Shown: positions 1 through 7,774, counted from the first letter of the stretch. The stretch is DNA of 64,000 nt from Jiangella mangrovi (GCF_014204975.1 NZ_JACHMM010000001.1:620001-684000); one strand, 5' to 3'. Notes: generated by a model from the sequence alone, not told the origin. Numbers and translations: made by a program.

Positions 1-285
1 GACGCCGACCTCATCGACGCGCGGCGGCACAGAGTCAAGGTCGAGAAGTTGCGGGCCGATCTCGACGACGTCAACGCGCGGCGCGCCAGGCTCACCAGAG
101 CGGCCGGTCCCGCGGCGGCCGTACTGACGGCACCGGACCCCGCTGCGGCGTTCGACGCGCTGACCTCGTTGATGATTCGCCGAGCGGTCGTCGACCTGTT
201 CGCGGAGTTCACACTCCACCCAGCACCGCGCGGGCGGCGTACGTTCGATCCCGAGAGCGTGAGCATTGAGTGGAGGCGGCCGTGA
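1..285 (+). CDS. Large serine recombinase (integrase), C-terminal fragment
   Basis: The frame is open at the first base, so only the last 94 residues are seen. The catalytic domain and zinc domain lie outside the window. The visible part has a charged helix followed by the RRAVVDLF, FTLHP and RRTFDPESVSIEW motifs. These match the usual tail of phage and ICE large serine integrases, which recombine attP with attB. The stop overlaps the GTG start of the next gene by four bases, so integrase and follower are probably co-transcribed and coupled. The identification rests on the tail only. Confidence 0.85.
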   Translation, partial: DADLIDARRHRVKVEKLRADLDDVNARRARLTRAAGPAAAVLTAPDPAAAFDALTSLMIRRAVVDLFAEFTLHPAPRGRRTFDPESVSIEWRRP

Positions 286-755
286 AGTTGACCATCGTCT
301 GCACCGGTCGCGGCAGCCACGAGGACTCACCGCGGGAGCTTGGTGTGGTGACGATGGAGCGCCGTCTCACCCAGGCGGACGTGGACCTCATGGCCGACGT
401 CATCGAGAAGGTAACCCCCCACGATGCCGCATGGGCGGCGGAGATCCGCGAGAACTACGTCAAGAGCCAGCCGCCGCCTGGGCCGTTGTACGAGCGGCGC
501 ACCGTGAAGTACACGATGGCGCAGGAGTTGCGTCGCTCGCCGAAGCCCGGCGCGGGAAAGAAGGTCATCAACCGCAAGTCGCTCAGCGTCACCGTGAACC
601 CGAGTGGGAACCGCACGTTCACGTTCACGTGCCCCACCTGCCGCAAGCTCCGTCGCCGGCAGGTGAACTGGCCGCTCTCCGAGGCCGAGGTGGCCACGAT
701 GGTCGAGGGCTGCGACGCGCGGGGCATCGAGTCCTTGGACATCTCGTACCGCTGA
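282..755 (+). CDS. Hypothetical element protein with a CxxC knuckle
   Basis: A protein of 157 residues of unknown function. I chose GTG 282 because it overlaps the integrase stop in a GTGA arrangement; an in-frame GTG at 270 is possible. A beta-rich stretch runs into a TCPTCRKLRRR motif near residue 120, which suggests a single zinc knuckle or a half site. The middle is rich in lysine and arginine, so nucleic-acid binding is possible. Its position right after the integrase could suit a recombination accessory factor, but no known excisionase motif is visible. Confidence 0.75.
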   Translation: MKLTIVCTGRGSHEDSPRELGVVTMERRLTQADVDLMADVIEKVTPHDAAWAAEIRENYVKSQPPPGPLYERRTVKYTMAQELRRSPKPGAGKKVINRKSLSVTVNPSGNRTFTFTCPTCRKLRRRQVNWPLSEAEVATMVEGCDARGIESLDISYR

Positions 756-863
756 CCAGCTAAACTGGCCTGGCACGAAGTCGACCGGGCGGCGTCATCC
801 CGGAGGTAGGCCACTCCCCGTCGGGGCGGGTGTGCGAGTTTCGCATGCCCGGAGGCCCGACAC

Positions 864-1103
864 GTGCCATCCATGTACTCCGCGCGGGCGCGCCACAACG
901 CGCTGGTCCGCCACCGCGCACCTGACGACCCGGAAGTGGTCGCTGCCCGCCGCGAGCTGCGCGCCGCCGCGCTCGAAGACCACATCCGCAAGGTCGTCGA
1001 CCAGGCGCCGCCGCTGACCACCGAGCAGCGGGACCGACTCGCACAGCTGCTACGACCATCCGTCGCACGGAACGGCGGTGGCGCTCATGGCGTTGCCGCT
1101 TGA
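864..1103 (+). CDS. Small phage-type hypothetical protein
   Basis: A protein of 79 residues starting at GTG 864, eight bases after a GGAGG site; ATG 873 is a second option. It has the layout of a small protein common in actinobacterial prophages and integrative elements: a basic start with an ALVRHRAPDDP stretch, one amphipathic helix, then PPLTTEQRDRLAQLLR near the C-terminus. The function is unknown. About 108 bases separate it from the previous gene. They include a short CCCCGTCGGGG hairpin and probably a promoter, so it may open the replication-gene operon. Confidence 0.7.
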   Translation: MPSMYSARARHNALVRHRAPDDPEVVAARRELRAAALEDHIRKVVDQAPPLTTEQRDRLAQLLRPSVARNGGGAHGVAA

Positions 1104-1140
1104 AAGAGAACGCCGCCCCGTGGACGAGGGCGGCGCTCCG

Positions 1141-1398
1141 ATGACTACCACGGCGGCGGAAGTCCCCTTCAGCATAGGCGAGACGACCGGCGACAGCACT
1201 GATGCCGCGCTGTTCGAGGGCATCGTCGATGGCGCCTACGTCGTGGTCTGCCGCTCGCTGGACGACCGGTTCAAGCGCCGGGTGTACCTCAACCTCCCCG
1301 CAGCCGAGAAGGCGGCTCAGCGCGCCAGCGAGCGCGGTGTCGACGTCGCGATCGTGCTCGCCCGACTGGTCCCCGTCCGGACGGGGTGGGTGCGATGA
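1141..1398 (+). CDS. Hypothetical element protein, 85 aa
   Basis: I do not recognise a family. ATG 1141 is chosen over upstream starts because it leaves a short gap after the previous gene. The protein is acidic at the N-terminus and ends in a basic helix (AEKAAQRASERG followed by a hydrophobic VAIVLARLV segment). Its stop overlaps the ATG of the TOPRIM gene by four bases (ATGA), so the two are translationally coupled. This coupling is the only hint about its role. Confidence 0.65.
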   Translation: MTTTAAEVPFSIGETTGDSTDAALFEGIVDGAYVVVCRSLDDRFKRRVYLNLPAAEKAAQRASERGVDVAIVLARLVPVRTGWVR

Positions 1399-2261
1399 CG
1401 GCGACGGTTTACGGCACTAGTCCGGTAAAGCGTCCCCGGCGGACCAAGGACCAGCTCGCCGCGCTCGACGAGGCGATCATCCGCGTCTGCACCACCGACC
1501 ATCCGATGTCGGTTCGCGGCGTGTTCTACCGCGTCATGTCCCTCGGCGCGGTGCCGAAGACGGAGAAGGGCTACGCCGCCGTCCAACGCGAGGTGCTCAA
1601 GCTCCGGCGGGCCGGCGACCTGCCGTACGAGTGGATCGCCGACGGCACCCGCTGGCACATCAAGGGCAGCACGTGGGATCGAGTCGAGGAGATGCTCGAC
1701 CATGCCGCGGCGTCCTACCGGCGGGCGCTGTGGAACGACCAGGACGTCTACGTCGAGGTGTGGTCGGAGAAGGAGGCCATCTCCTCGATCGTCTCGCCGA
1801 TCACGAGGTCCTGGGACGTGCCGCTGATGATCGCCCGCAGGTTCGCCTCGGAGTCGTTCCTGTGGTCCACCGCGTCCACGATCCGCAGGGTCGGCAAGCC
1901 CACCTTCGTCTACCAGCTCGGCGACCACGACCCATCGGGCGTCGCGGCCTGGCAGCACGTGCAGACCAGGCTGCGGGAGTTCGCCCCGAACGCCGAGATC
2001 AACTTCCGGCGACTAGCCGTCACCGAGGAGCAGATCTCGGCCTGGTCACTGCCGACCCGGCCGACCAAGACGACGGACTCGCGCGCCAAGTCCTTCGTCG
2101 GCGACTCGGTCGAGGTCGACGCCATCCCAACGACCCAGCTCCGGCAACTGGTCGAAGACACCATCGTCGGCCACATCGACCAGCACGCACTCGATCTCAC
2201 CCGCGCCTACGAGCGGTCTGAACGGGATCTCCTCCGGCGGATGGCTGGTGACGCCCGATGA
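1395..2261 (+). CDS. Stand-alone Spo11/topoisomerase VI-A-like TOPRIM protein
   Basis: A protein of 288 residues. The N-terminal third has the winged-helix pattern of Spo11 and TopoVI-A with a candidate catalytic tyrosine in SVRGVFYRVM (Tyr45), followed by VPKTEKGYAAVQRE. A TOPRIM domain follows, with Glu125 in VWSEKEA and the DxD pair Asp177/Asp179 in GDHDPSG. The overall length is close to a TopoVI-A subunit, but no TopoVI-B (GHKL ATPase) gene is nearby. The Mini-A group of mobile-element TopoVI-A homologues is a good comparison. The likely role is DNA cleavage in element replication or recombination (inference). It is coupled to both neighbours by ATGA overlaps. Confidence 0.75.
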   Translation: MTATVYGTSPVKRPRRTKDQLAALDEAIIRVCTTDHPMSVRGVFYRVMSLGAVPKTEKGYAAVQREVLKLRRAGDLPYEWIADGTRWHIKGSTWDRVEEMLDHAAASYRRALWNDQDVYVEVWSEKEAISSIVSPITRSWDVPLMIARRFASESFLWSTASTIRRVGKPTFVYQLGDHDPSGVAAWQHVQTRLREFAPNAEINFRRLAVTEEQISAWSLPTRPTKTTDSRAKSFVGDSVEVDAIPTTQLRQLVEDTIVGHIDQHALDLTRAYERSERDLLRRMAGDAR

Positions 2262-2398
2262 CCGCCCTCGAGGAGTACGTCACCCGCATCGACGCGTTCT
2301 GGCGCCGACCCATCCGCGGCCGCGACTTCGAATTCTGGATGGCGCTCTACACCGAGAACACCGCGCGAACCACTGCTGTCACGGCGGTGGTCGAGTGA
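2258..2398 (+). CDS. Tiny coupled ORF, 46 aa
   Basis: It starts at ATG 2258 inside the stop of the TOPRIM gene (ATGA) and ends in a GTGA overlap with the ATPase gene, so it fills the space between them exactly. The product is a short soluble protein with an aromatic helix (FWRRPIRGRDFEFWMALY). The function is unknown. Exact coupling on both sides is the argument that it is real and not a chance frame. Confidence 0.6.
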   Translation: MTALEEYVTRIDAFWRRPIRGRDFEFWMALYTENTARTTAVTAVVE

Positions 2399-3573
2399 AG
2401 ACAGACACCTGCGAGCACGGCTACTCGGTCGCCGTCTGCATCCGCTGCACGCCGCCGGGCAGTAGCGACGTCCTGTCCTACGGCACGGACCACCCGGACC
2501 CGCCCGAGTGGCAGCTCGACCCAAACGGCCAGTTGCCGAAGGACAGCAGCGAGCCGGCCGACAAGGTGCGGTCTTGGCGGCCCCAGGACATCAGCTCCGT
2601 CCTCGACGGCACCTACGAGCCGCCACAGGCCACCGTCGGCGCCCGCAGCGACGGCATCGGCATGTTCTACCGCAGCCGCAAGCACACCGTGTCCAGCGAG
2701 TCCGAGGGCGGCAAGACCTGGCTGCTGCTCGCCACCTCGATCACAGAAATCGAACGCGGCAACAGCGTCGTCTACCTCGACTTCGAGGACGAAGCCGGCG
2801 GCGTCGTCGGCCGACTCATGTCGATGCAGCTCCCGGCGCAGTCCATCCGCGACCGGTTCGCCTACGTCCGGCCCGAGCAGCCCCTGGACGTCGTGGGCCG
2901 CTCGGACCTAGCGCAGGCCCTCGGAGACATGCACCCGACGTTCGTCGTCATCGACGGCGTGACCGAGGCCATGGTGCTGCACGGCCTGGACCCACTGTCG
3001 AACAAGGACGCCGCCACGTTCGGGCGCATGCTCCCGACCGGCATCGCGAACATGGGCCCCGCGGTCTGCTCACTCGACCACGTCACCAAGGCGGCAGAGG
3101 GGCGCGGCCGGTACAGCCTGGGCGCCGTGCACAAGCTGAACGGGCTGGACGGCGCCGCATACGTGCTCGAGAACAGGACACCGTTCGGCATCGGCCTCAC
3201 CGGACGGTCGACGGTGAAGATCGGCAAGGACCGCCCGGGCCAGCTCCGCCGACACGGCAAGCCGTCGTCCGGCGGCATGCACTGGTTCGCCGACCTGGTC
3301 CTGGACTCGCAGCACGAAAGCTTCGTCCTCGCCGACATCGAACCGCCCACGGAGAAGACGACCGGCGACTTCCGGCCGACCGTCCTGATGGGCCGGGTCG
3401 TTGAGGCGCTCAACACCCACGGGCCGCTCTCTCAGCGCCGCATCTGCGCCGCCGTGCGCGGCAACGCGAAGTCCATCCGCGAGGCACTCGACTTCCTCAT
3501 CCTCGACGGATTCGTCTCCGAGAGCACCCCGCACACCCTGCTCAAGACCTACGAATCGGGGTCCGAAAAGTGA
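2395..3573 (+). CDS. RepA-like AAA ATPase with winged-helix tail
   Basis: A protein of 392 residues starting at GTG 2395 in a GTGA overlap. A zinc-type motif opens the protein (CEHG then CIRC, residues 6-18). A RecA/RepA-type ATPase core follows, with Walker A ESEGGKTW (Lys107) and Walker B FVVIDG (Asp187). The last 60 residues form a winged helix (LSQRRICAAVRGNAKSIREA). This fits the hexameric helicase-like RepA proteins of phages and plasmids that act at replication origins. An array of hexamer repeats begins five bases after its stop, so this protein is the natural candidate to act there. Confidence 0.8.
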   Translation: MKTDTCEHGYSVAVCIRCTPPGSSDVLSYGTDHPDPPEWQLDPNGQLPKDSSEPADKVRSWRPQDISSVLDGTYEPPQATVGARSDGIGMFYRSRKHTVSSESEGGKTWLLLATSITEIERGNSVVYLDFEDEAGGVVGRLMSMQLPAQSIRDRFAYVRPEQPLDVVGRSDLAQALGDMHPTFVVIDGVTEAMVLHGLDPLSNKDAATFGRMLPTGIANMGPAVCSLDHVTKAAEGRGRYSLGAVHKLNGLDGAAYVLENRTPFGIGLTGRSTVKIGKDRPGQLRRHGKPSSGGMHWFADLVLDSQHESFVLADIEPPTEKTTGDFRPTVLMGRVVEALNTHGPLSQRRICAAVRGNAKSIREALDFLILDGFVSESTPHTLLKTYESGSEK

Positions 3574-3577
3574 CCCC

Positions 3578-3696
3578 GTGTCCCCGTGTCCAAGGCGTGT
3601 CCAACCGTGTCCATGGACACGCTGGTCAACCCCGTGTCCACCGTGTCCATCGCTTTACAGATGGACACGGGACACGGGTGGCCTCCAGATGGACAC
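3578..3696. repeat. Iteron-like array of GTGTCC / GGACAC hexamers
   Basis: Six copies of GTGTCC start at 3578, 3586, 3597, 3607, 3634 and 3643. Four copies of the complement GGACAC start at 3615, 3663, 3670 and 3691. Close copies are spaced 7 to 11 bases apart, about one helical turn or less. An AT-richer break (CGCTTTACAG, 3651-3660) lies between the two halves. The array sits in the only sizeable gap of the replication-gene block, directly after the RepA-like ATPase. A replication origin or a repressor operator array are the likely roles. Confidence 0.65.
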
Positions 3697-3721
3697 GCTC
3701 GAGGTACCCGGAGAGCGCCCG

Positions 3722-3916
3722 ATGAAGATCCAACTCCGCCACCTCGTGCTCGCGCACCGCGTCCTCGACGCCCTCGTCACCGACGACAACGGCCGGACCC
3801 ACCGCGTCGGCTACCTCGGCCACGAGGGCTGGTTCTGCACCTGCACAGCCGGCAAACGCTGCGAGGCCATCGCGGCCGTCAAGGACGTCACCATCAGCAA
3901 CTTGGAGGACCAGTGA
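3722..3916 (+). CDS. Small SWIM-like zinc-motif protein
   Basis: A protein of 64 residues. ATG 3722 is preferred because GGAGAG lies just upstream; ATG 3690 falls inside the repeat array. The C-terminal half contains WFCTCTAGKRCEAIAAV, which resembles a SWIM zinc finger (CxC, spacer, CxH) but lacks the final histidine. The function is unknown. It overlaps the next gene by four bases (GTGA). Confidence 0.65.
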   Translation: MKIQLRHLVLAHRVLDALVTDDNGRTHRVGYLGHEGWFCTCTAGKRCEAIAAVKDVTISNLEDQ

Positions 3917-4251
3917 CCAGCGACCACACCTACTTCGTCGTCAGCGACGACAACGAGCCGATCGGCATCTTCAACCTCGACCAGGTCGAGACCGAAGCCA
4001 CCCGCTACGCCCACGCCCTCGCCGCAGCCAGCGACGACCCGGCAGCACTCGACCGCATCAACGCCGAGACCCTCGCCCGGGTCGGCGTCGACTCCATCGG
4101 CTACGTCTGCGCCAGCGCACTGCGCATCGTCGTCGAGCACATCCTTTCGCCGGTCCTCGACGTCGCCGCCGCACACGGCACAGACCTCCGTGAGGGCCTG
4201 CGTGCCATCGCCGACGGCCGCGACCCGCAGACGGGCGAGCCGACCCGATGA
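3913..4251 (+). CDS. Hypothetical element protein, 112 aa
   Basis: I recognise no family. It starts at GTG 3913 in a GTGA overlap with the previous gene and ends in an ATGA overlap with the next. The protein is acidic and mostly helical, with a short beta-rich start (YFVVSDDNEPIGIFNLDQ) that could be a small domain. Nothing suggests an enzyme. The coupling places it in the same transcript as the RepA-like ATPase. Confidence 0.65.
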   Translation: MTSDHTYFVVSDDNEPIGIFNLDQVETEATRYAHALAAASDDPAALDRINAETLARVGVDSIGYVCASALRIVVEHILSPVLDVAAAHGTDLREGLRAIADGRDPQTGEPTR

Positions 4252-4496
4252 GCGTCTACGTCGTGCAGTGCAGCCGACCGTGGTGCGGTGTCTGGCTGCC
4301 TGCCCGTGGTCCGAAGCCTGTCGCACGGCCCGATTGCGGCCAGCACGTAACCCGCCGCCCCATCGGGGCTGCGTGCCGCGGCTGCGGCGCCTCGATCCGC
4401 GGCTACCGAAACCTCTGCGACGAATGCCTCGCCGACCCCATGACCGTCGCCCGCATCTCCCGAGCTGGGCGCCAACCGGAAGGAACCCGCCGATGA
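4248..4496 (+). CDS. Small zinc-ribbon protein
   Basis: A protein of 82 residues with many cysteines: C8 and C13 in the start, then CRGCG and CDEC separated by twelve residues, a typical zinc-ribbon spacing. It is arginine rich, so nucleic-acid binding is plausible. Both ends overlap the neighbouring genes in ATGA form. No specific family is recognised. Confidence 0.65.
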   Translation: MSVYVVQCSRPWCGVWLPARGPKPVARPDCGQHVTRRPIGAACRGCGASIRGYRNLCDECLADPMTVARISRAGRQPEGTRR

Positions 4497-5431
4497 CCAC
4501 CACCTTCGCAACGATCCTGACGTCCGGCAACCCCGCGCTGAAGCGCGCGCTCGACGACATCCCGCACTACACCGAGACCAAGGCAGCGGTCGCTGCCGCC
4601 AAGGCCGCGCTGAACGCCGAGAGTGCACGCCGACCGGCGGCACAGGACGACCTGGTCTCCGAGGTCATGGAGGTCCTGCGCGCAGGCGAAGAGGTCCCCA
4701 CCGACCTTGCCGAGCGGGCACACGCCGCTACCCTGGCACCGCAGCAGCGCAAGGCCGTCATCGAGCTACTCGATCAGGCACACCGCCGGCTCGACGAGGA
4801 GCTCGACACCGTCATCCGCGGTGGCGCCGACGCGGTGTTCGGGTCCCTGCACGACCAGCTCCAGGACGTCATCACCCGCTTCGAGAAGCTCGAGCCGCGG
4901 GTCCTGGACGTCGCCAGCCCGTCGGGCGCCATCACCGCCGGGCTCGCCGACGCCTGGCAAGAGGCGCAGCTCGTCGGCAAGGACTACGCGGCCATCCGCG
5001 AGGCGCAGCAGCTCGCCACCCACGCCTTCAACACCGCAGGTGACCGGCCCTGGACCGAGCAGCACTTCGCGATCGAGAACCTCGATGAGGTCTGGCCCGA
5101 GTGGTTTGTGTATCGCGGCGTCGGTGTCATGGTCGACGTGCGCACTCGCGAGCAGCACCGCATCGTTCCGCCGATGCCGGCTGAGCCTGGTCTCGCATAC
5201 CTGGCGTGGGCCAGAGAGGCCGGCGCGATCCTCTGGGTGCCCACGCTGCGCCAGCTGCGTGAGACCTACGCCGCATCGAACACCGAGGCCGGCGCGCGGT
5301 GGTACGGCAAGAAGTCCACCGCGTTCACCATCGAACGCGCCCAGAAGCCCGGCACCGAGCCCGCGCTACTGCCCGGCGACGCCGACCTCCCCGACCGCGA
5401 CGGCGCAGCGACCCGCGTCGTCACCCTCTGA
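4493..5431 (+). CDS. Hypothetical element protein with coiled-coil N-terminal half
   Basis: A protein of 312 residues. Residues 20-150 are almost entirely charged helix and probably form a coiled coil. The C-terminal half is a compact mixed domain with several tryptophans (WPEWFVYRG, ILWVPTLRQLRE). No catalytic motif is seen. It is coupled by ATGA to the zinc-ribbon gene before it and lies 13 bases before the next gene. A structural or DNA-associated phage protein is possible, but I do not assign a function. Confidence 0.65.
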   Translation: MTTTFATILTSGNPALKRALDDIPHYTETKAAVAAAKAALNAESARRPAAQDDLVSEVMEVLRAGEEVPTDLAERAHAATLAPQQRKAVIELLDQAHRRLDEELDTVIRGGADAVFGSLHDQLQDVITRFEKLEPRVLDVASPSGAITAGLADAWQEAQLVGKDYAAIREAQQLATHAFNTAGDRPWTEQHFAIENLDEVWPEWFVYRGVGVMVDVRTREQHRIVPPMPAEPGLAYLAWAREAGAILWVPTLRQLRETYAASNTEAGARWYGKKSTAFTIERAQKPGTEPALLPGDADLPDRDGAATRVVTL

Positions 5432-5444
5432 ACGGAGAACCGAC

Positions 5445-5702
5445 ATGTTCGACCAGCCCTATGACGTCGACCTCGACGACCCGCTGACCCGCGGCCGGAT
5501 GCGCCACGCGGCCAAGCACGGAGACCAGCGAGCCCGCGCGACGCTCCGGAAGTGGCGCGGCGACGGCGGCCAGGAGACCGAGCAGACCCCGCGCGAGTCC
5601 AATGGCGGCCTCGAGCGCGGGCGCGCAGCATTCGAAGCCAAGCAGGCGCGGAAGAAGGACCCGCTGATCGATCTGCGGAGCGACGGGCCCGACGCCGCAT
5701 GA
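5445..5702 (+). CDS. Hypothetical element protein, 85 aa
   Basis: ATG 5445 follows an ACGGAGAA site by six bases. The product is small, highly charged and probably disordered in its middle. A LTRGRMRHAAKHGD helix lies near the start and a basic AKQARKKD stretch near the end. The function is unknown. The stop overlaps the ATG of the next frame by four bases. Confidence 0.6.
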   Translation: MFDQPYDVDLDDPLTRGRMRHAAKHGDQRARATLRKWRGDGGQETEQTPRESNGGLERGRAAFEAKQARKKDPLIDLRSDGPDAA

Positions 5703-5935
5703 GCCGCTCGACCCGGAGCGCGCGACGTCAACGTCACCGCGGCAACGCTCAGCGGATGCGAGCACTGCACGCGGAGCGATGGTCGCGAGGCACACAGCGA
5801 CTCGGCGCCACGCCGTCGACCGGCCAGCGTCGCCCTCCGGGTCGAGCACACAACCGGGCGGCGTGGTCGCCACCACGGCCACGCCGCCCGGCACCACGGC
5901 AAGGGGGGTCAGGCACCCCCCACCCCCGGTCCTAG
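5699..5935 (+). CDS. Possible small basic protein
   Basis: A frame of 78 residues starting at ATG 5699 in an ATGA overlap with the gene before. The product is extremely rich in arginine, proline and serine, with no hydrophobic core, which is also what random high-GC sequence gives. The overlap and its place before the terminase gene favour a real gene, while the composition argues against it. A GC-rich hairpin covers its last codons. Confidence 0.4.
   Translation: MSRSTRSARRQRHRGNAQRMRALHAERWSRGTQRLGATPSTGQRRPPGRAHNRAAWSPPRPRRPAPRQGGSGTPHPRS
5903..5921. terminator. GC-rich hairpin before the terminase gene
   Basis: GGGGGGT at 5903-5909 pairs with ACCCCCC at 5915-5921 over a five-base loop. 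No T tract follows. It could end the upstream transcript or be a recognition site near the packaging gene. Confidence 0.4.
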
Positions 5936-6017
5936 CCTCGCCGTTCACTCGCATTGGCGAGTACCCCCCACGCAGTTTTCCCGAGACTGAACCGAAACCC
6001 CCTGTAGGAGGGCCGAT

Positions 6018-6347
6018 ATGGGTTACCGACCGCCTGACCCGCCGGCGGGCCTTGCTGAGTCCGGCCGCGCGTTGTGGACGGACGTCGCGGGCAGGTTCGT
6101 CATCGAGGCCGAGAAGGACAGGTTGCAGCTGTTGCAGGCGTGCCGCACCGCCGACTTGTGCGACCGACTGGCCGAAGTGTTCGACAAGGAGGGGCCGATG
6201 AGCGAGTCGTCGCAGGGTGTGCGCGTGCATCCGGCGGCGGCGGAGCTGCGGCAGCAGAGGATCGTGCTGGCGCGCCTGCTGGCCGCGCTTGGGGTGCCGT
6301 CGGAGGCTGCGCCAGCTCGCGGCATCTACGCCATCGGCGGTGCCTGA
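6018..6347 (+). CDS. Terminase small subunit, P27-like
   Basis: A protein of 109 residues starting at ATG 6018 after GTAGGAGGGCC. The pattern LLQACRTADLCDRLAEV, then a G(P/V) turn with SSQGVRVHPAAAELRQQR and a final LLAALGVP helix, is that of P27-family small terminases. These proteins bind the packaging site and recruit the large subunit. No large subunit follows: the next 290 bases have no clear gene and the strand then switches. A lone small terminase is the classic sign of a satellite that redirects a helper phage packaging machine. A decayed prophage would look the same. Confidence 0.75.
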   Translation: MGYRPPDPPAGLAESGRALWTDVAGRFVIEAEKDRLQLLQACRTADLCDRLAEVFDKEGPMSESSQGVRVHPAAAELRQQRIVLARLLAALGVPSEAAPARGIYAIGGA

Positions 6348-6639
6348 TGCGCGCGGGCCCCGTCGCCTCCCGGCGCGAAAAAAACGGGCTCCCTCTCAGG
6401 CTGCCAATGACGGGAGAAGCGAGCCCGGAGCGGTAGGGAGGGGGTCACCCACCCCTCCCCCTGGGGCCCCGGCCAAGGACGTTCCGCATTGGCGCTGGGG
6501 CCGTCTACGGGTCTGGGATTCTGGGGAGCGCGACGCCGAGCGGCTCATCGGTGGACCGCCGAGCACGCGCGGCTTGAGGAGCGGCTCTGGTTCTTGCTCG
6601 AAAATGGCGACGCCGCTTCGGCGAGTCCAGCTGACTAGG
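6348..6639. other. Non-coding gap with two strong hairpins (candidate terminator or packaging site)
   Basis: A CGGGCTC arm (6385-6391) pairs with GAGCCCG (6421-6427). Just after it, GGGAGGGG (6436-6443) pairs with CCCCTCCC (6452-6459). A short frame with a TTG start (6489-6638) encodes about 49 residues, including EHARLEERLWFLLENGD, and could be a real small protein or a relic. I cannot support any larger gene here. Confidence 0.4.
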
Positions 6640-7167
6640 TCATCTGTCGAATCGACGATCATCGAACAGGTCAAGGACGCTACGAACGAGCCATGCGTCG
6701 TCGCCCTGCCGCACGTCCGCCCGAACGGTGACCGGCGACTGGTCCGGGTCGTCCCACACGAGGATGCCCCGCCACGGCGTACCGGCCCGGACGGTGCCGA
6801 TGAAGTTGCCGTCCGCCAGCGGTCTATTTCCGATCCGCCCGTCGGGGTAGAAGCCGACCTTCGGTCGCGCGACGACGGTGAGCTTCACATCCTCTAGATC
6901 TTCTAGGCCGTCGTGCTCCACGAAGAACATGATCTCGGGCTTCGCGGCGCCGGCACTTGCCAGAAGCACGCGGACCTCGGGGCGGGCCGCTTCACGGACA
7001 GCCTCCTTCTTCATGTCCAGTGCCTCGCGGGCGATCTTGTTCGCCTGATCCGCGTGTTGGTTGGCCTCGTTGGAGCGCTTGTTCGCGCGGATGGCGACGC
7101 CGATGCTGACGCCGGCGGCCAGCACCGCGAGCACGCTCCCGAGAGCCGACCACGCCTCTGCGCTCAT
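6640..7167 (-). CDS. Membrane-anchored hypothetical protein
   Basis: A protein of 175 residues. ATG 7167 is chosen because GAGGATG precedes it; a start further upstream at 7218 would add a poor N-terminus. One transmembrane helix (residues 5-25, LGSVLAVLAAGVSIGVAI) is followed by a heptad-like coiled coil with repeated NQ and ANK residues, then a beta-rich soluble domain of about 100 residues. This layout is common in accessory regions. The function is unknown. It converges on the terminase side of the element. Confidence 0.7.
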   Translation of the reverse strand: MSAEAWSALGSVLAVLAAGVSIGVAIRANKRSNEANQHADQANKIAREALDMKKEAVREAARPEVRVLLASAGAAKPEIMFFVEHDGLEDLEDVKLTVVARPKVGFYPDGRIGNRPLADGNFIGTVRAGTPWRGILVWDDPDQSPVTVRADVRQGDDAWLVRSVLDLFDDRRFDR

Positions 7168-7190
7168 CTCGACATCCTCACAGCCGTCCG

Positions 7191-7352
7191 TCAGTCCATG
7201 CGCTCGCAGAGCCTGCACGGCCGGTTCCCGTAACCCTTCCCCGACACCTTGTTCCTGGCCGGGATCTGCGAGCCGGCCGGACAGTTGTCGTGCCAGTGGT
7301 ACACGTCCGGGTCCGTCGGGTTGCTTGAGTGGTACGGCGTCACCTTCGTCAT
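7191..7352 (-). CDS. Small zinc-binding protein, 53 aa
   Basis: It starts at ATG 7352 with an AAGGGGGG site upstream. The product has a YHWHDNCPAGSQI motif and ends in PCRLCERMD, so one His/Cys set and a CxxC could hold a zinc ion. Similar HxxxxC...CxxC small proteins occur in actinobacterial mobile elements, usually with no assigned role. It lies 23 bases before the membrane protein gene on the same strand and may share its transcript. Confidence 0.6.
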   Translation of the reverse strand: MTKVTPYHSSNPTDPDVYHWHDNCPAGSQIPARNKVSGKGYGNRPCRLCERMD

Positions 7353-7492
7353 GATGTGCCCCCCTTGGCAGGATCGGTCGTTGGCGCGGCGGACGCTACT
7401 CCCAGGGGGTGACAGAACTGCGACGACAGGGAAGTGTCCGTGCCTCCTGGTAGCGTCCGGCACCCGAGTTGACGGACTCCAGGGGGCAAGGG

Positions 7493-7774
7493 ATGGATGC
7501 GGACGCAGCGTACGCAGAGATCGTCCAGGAGGCGATCCACTACTCAGCCGAGACCCGGCAAGACAGCGAGGGCATCGACTACGTTGATGCCAGTTCGCGT
7601 GTCGCAGGCAGGCTGGCTGGCAAGGCGCTCGAACTCGCCGAACGCCTACGGCCGCTACTGCCGGAACTAGATGCGTCTTCGTGCTCGGTATCGGTCAGCG
7701 CCGTGCCGCCGAACATCGAGATCTCCGTCACCTGGGACCGTCCGCGAAAGCGCAGCGGTCAAGTGTGGACCTGA
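7493..7774 (+). CDS. Hypothetical element protein, 93 aa
   Basis: ATG 7493 follows CCAGGGGGCAAGGG. The product is a helical acidic protein (residues 5-60) with a short beta end (EISVTWDRPRKR). No family is recognised. It is transcribed divergently from the zinc-motif gene, with 140 bases between them that should hold both promoters. Confidence 0.55.
   Translation: MDADAAYAEIVQEAIHYSAETRQDSEGIDYVDASSRVAGRLAGKALELAERLRPLLPELDASSCSVSVSAVPPNIEISVTWDRPRKRSGQVWT

Noticed and set aside
3574..3721. The GTGTCC array considered as coding sequence
   Set aside because: The frames through it give Pro/Cys/Thr/Trp-rich nonsense, and the regular hexamers on both strands fit a DNA site better.
6348..6900. 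Remnant of a large terminase after the small subunit
   Set aside because: No Walker A or nuclease motif of a large terminase appears in any frame before the opposite-strand genes begin.
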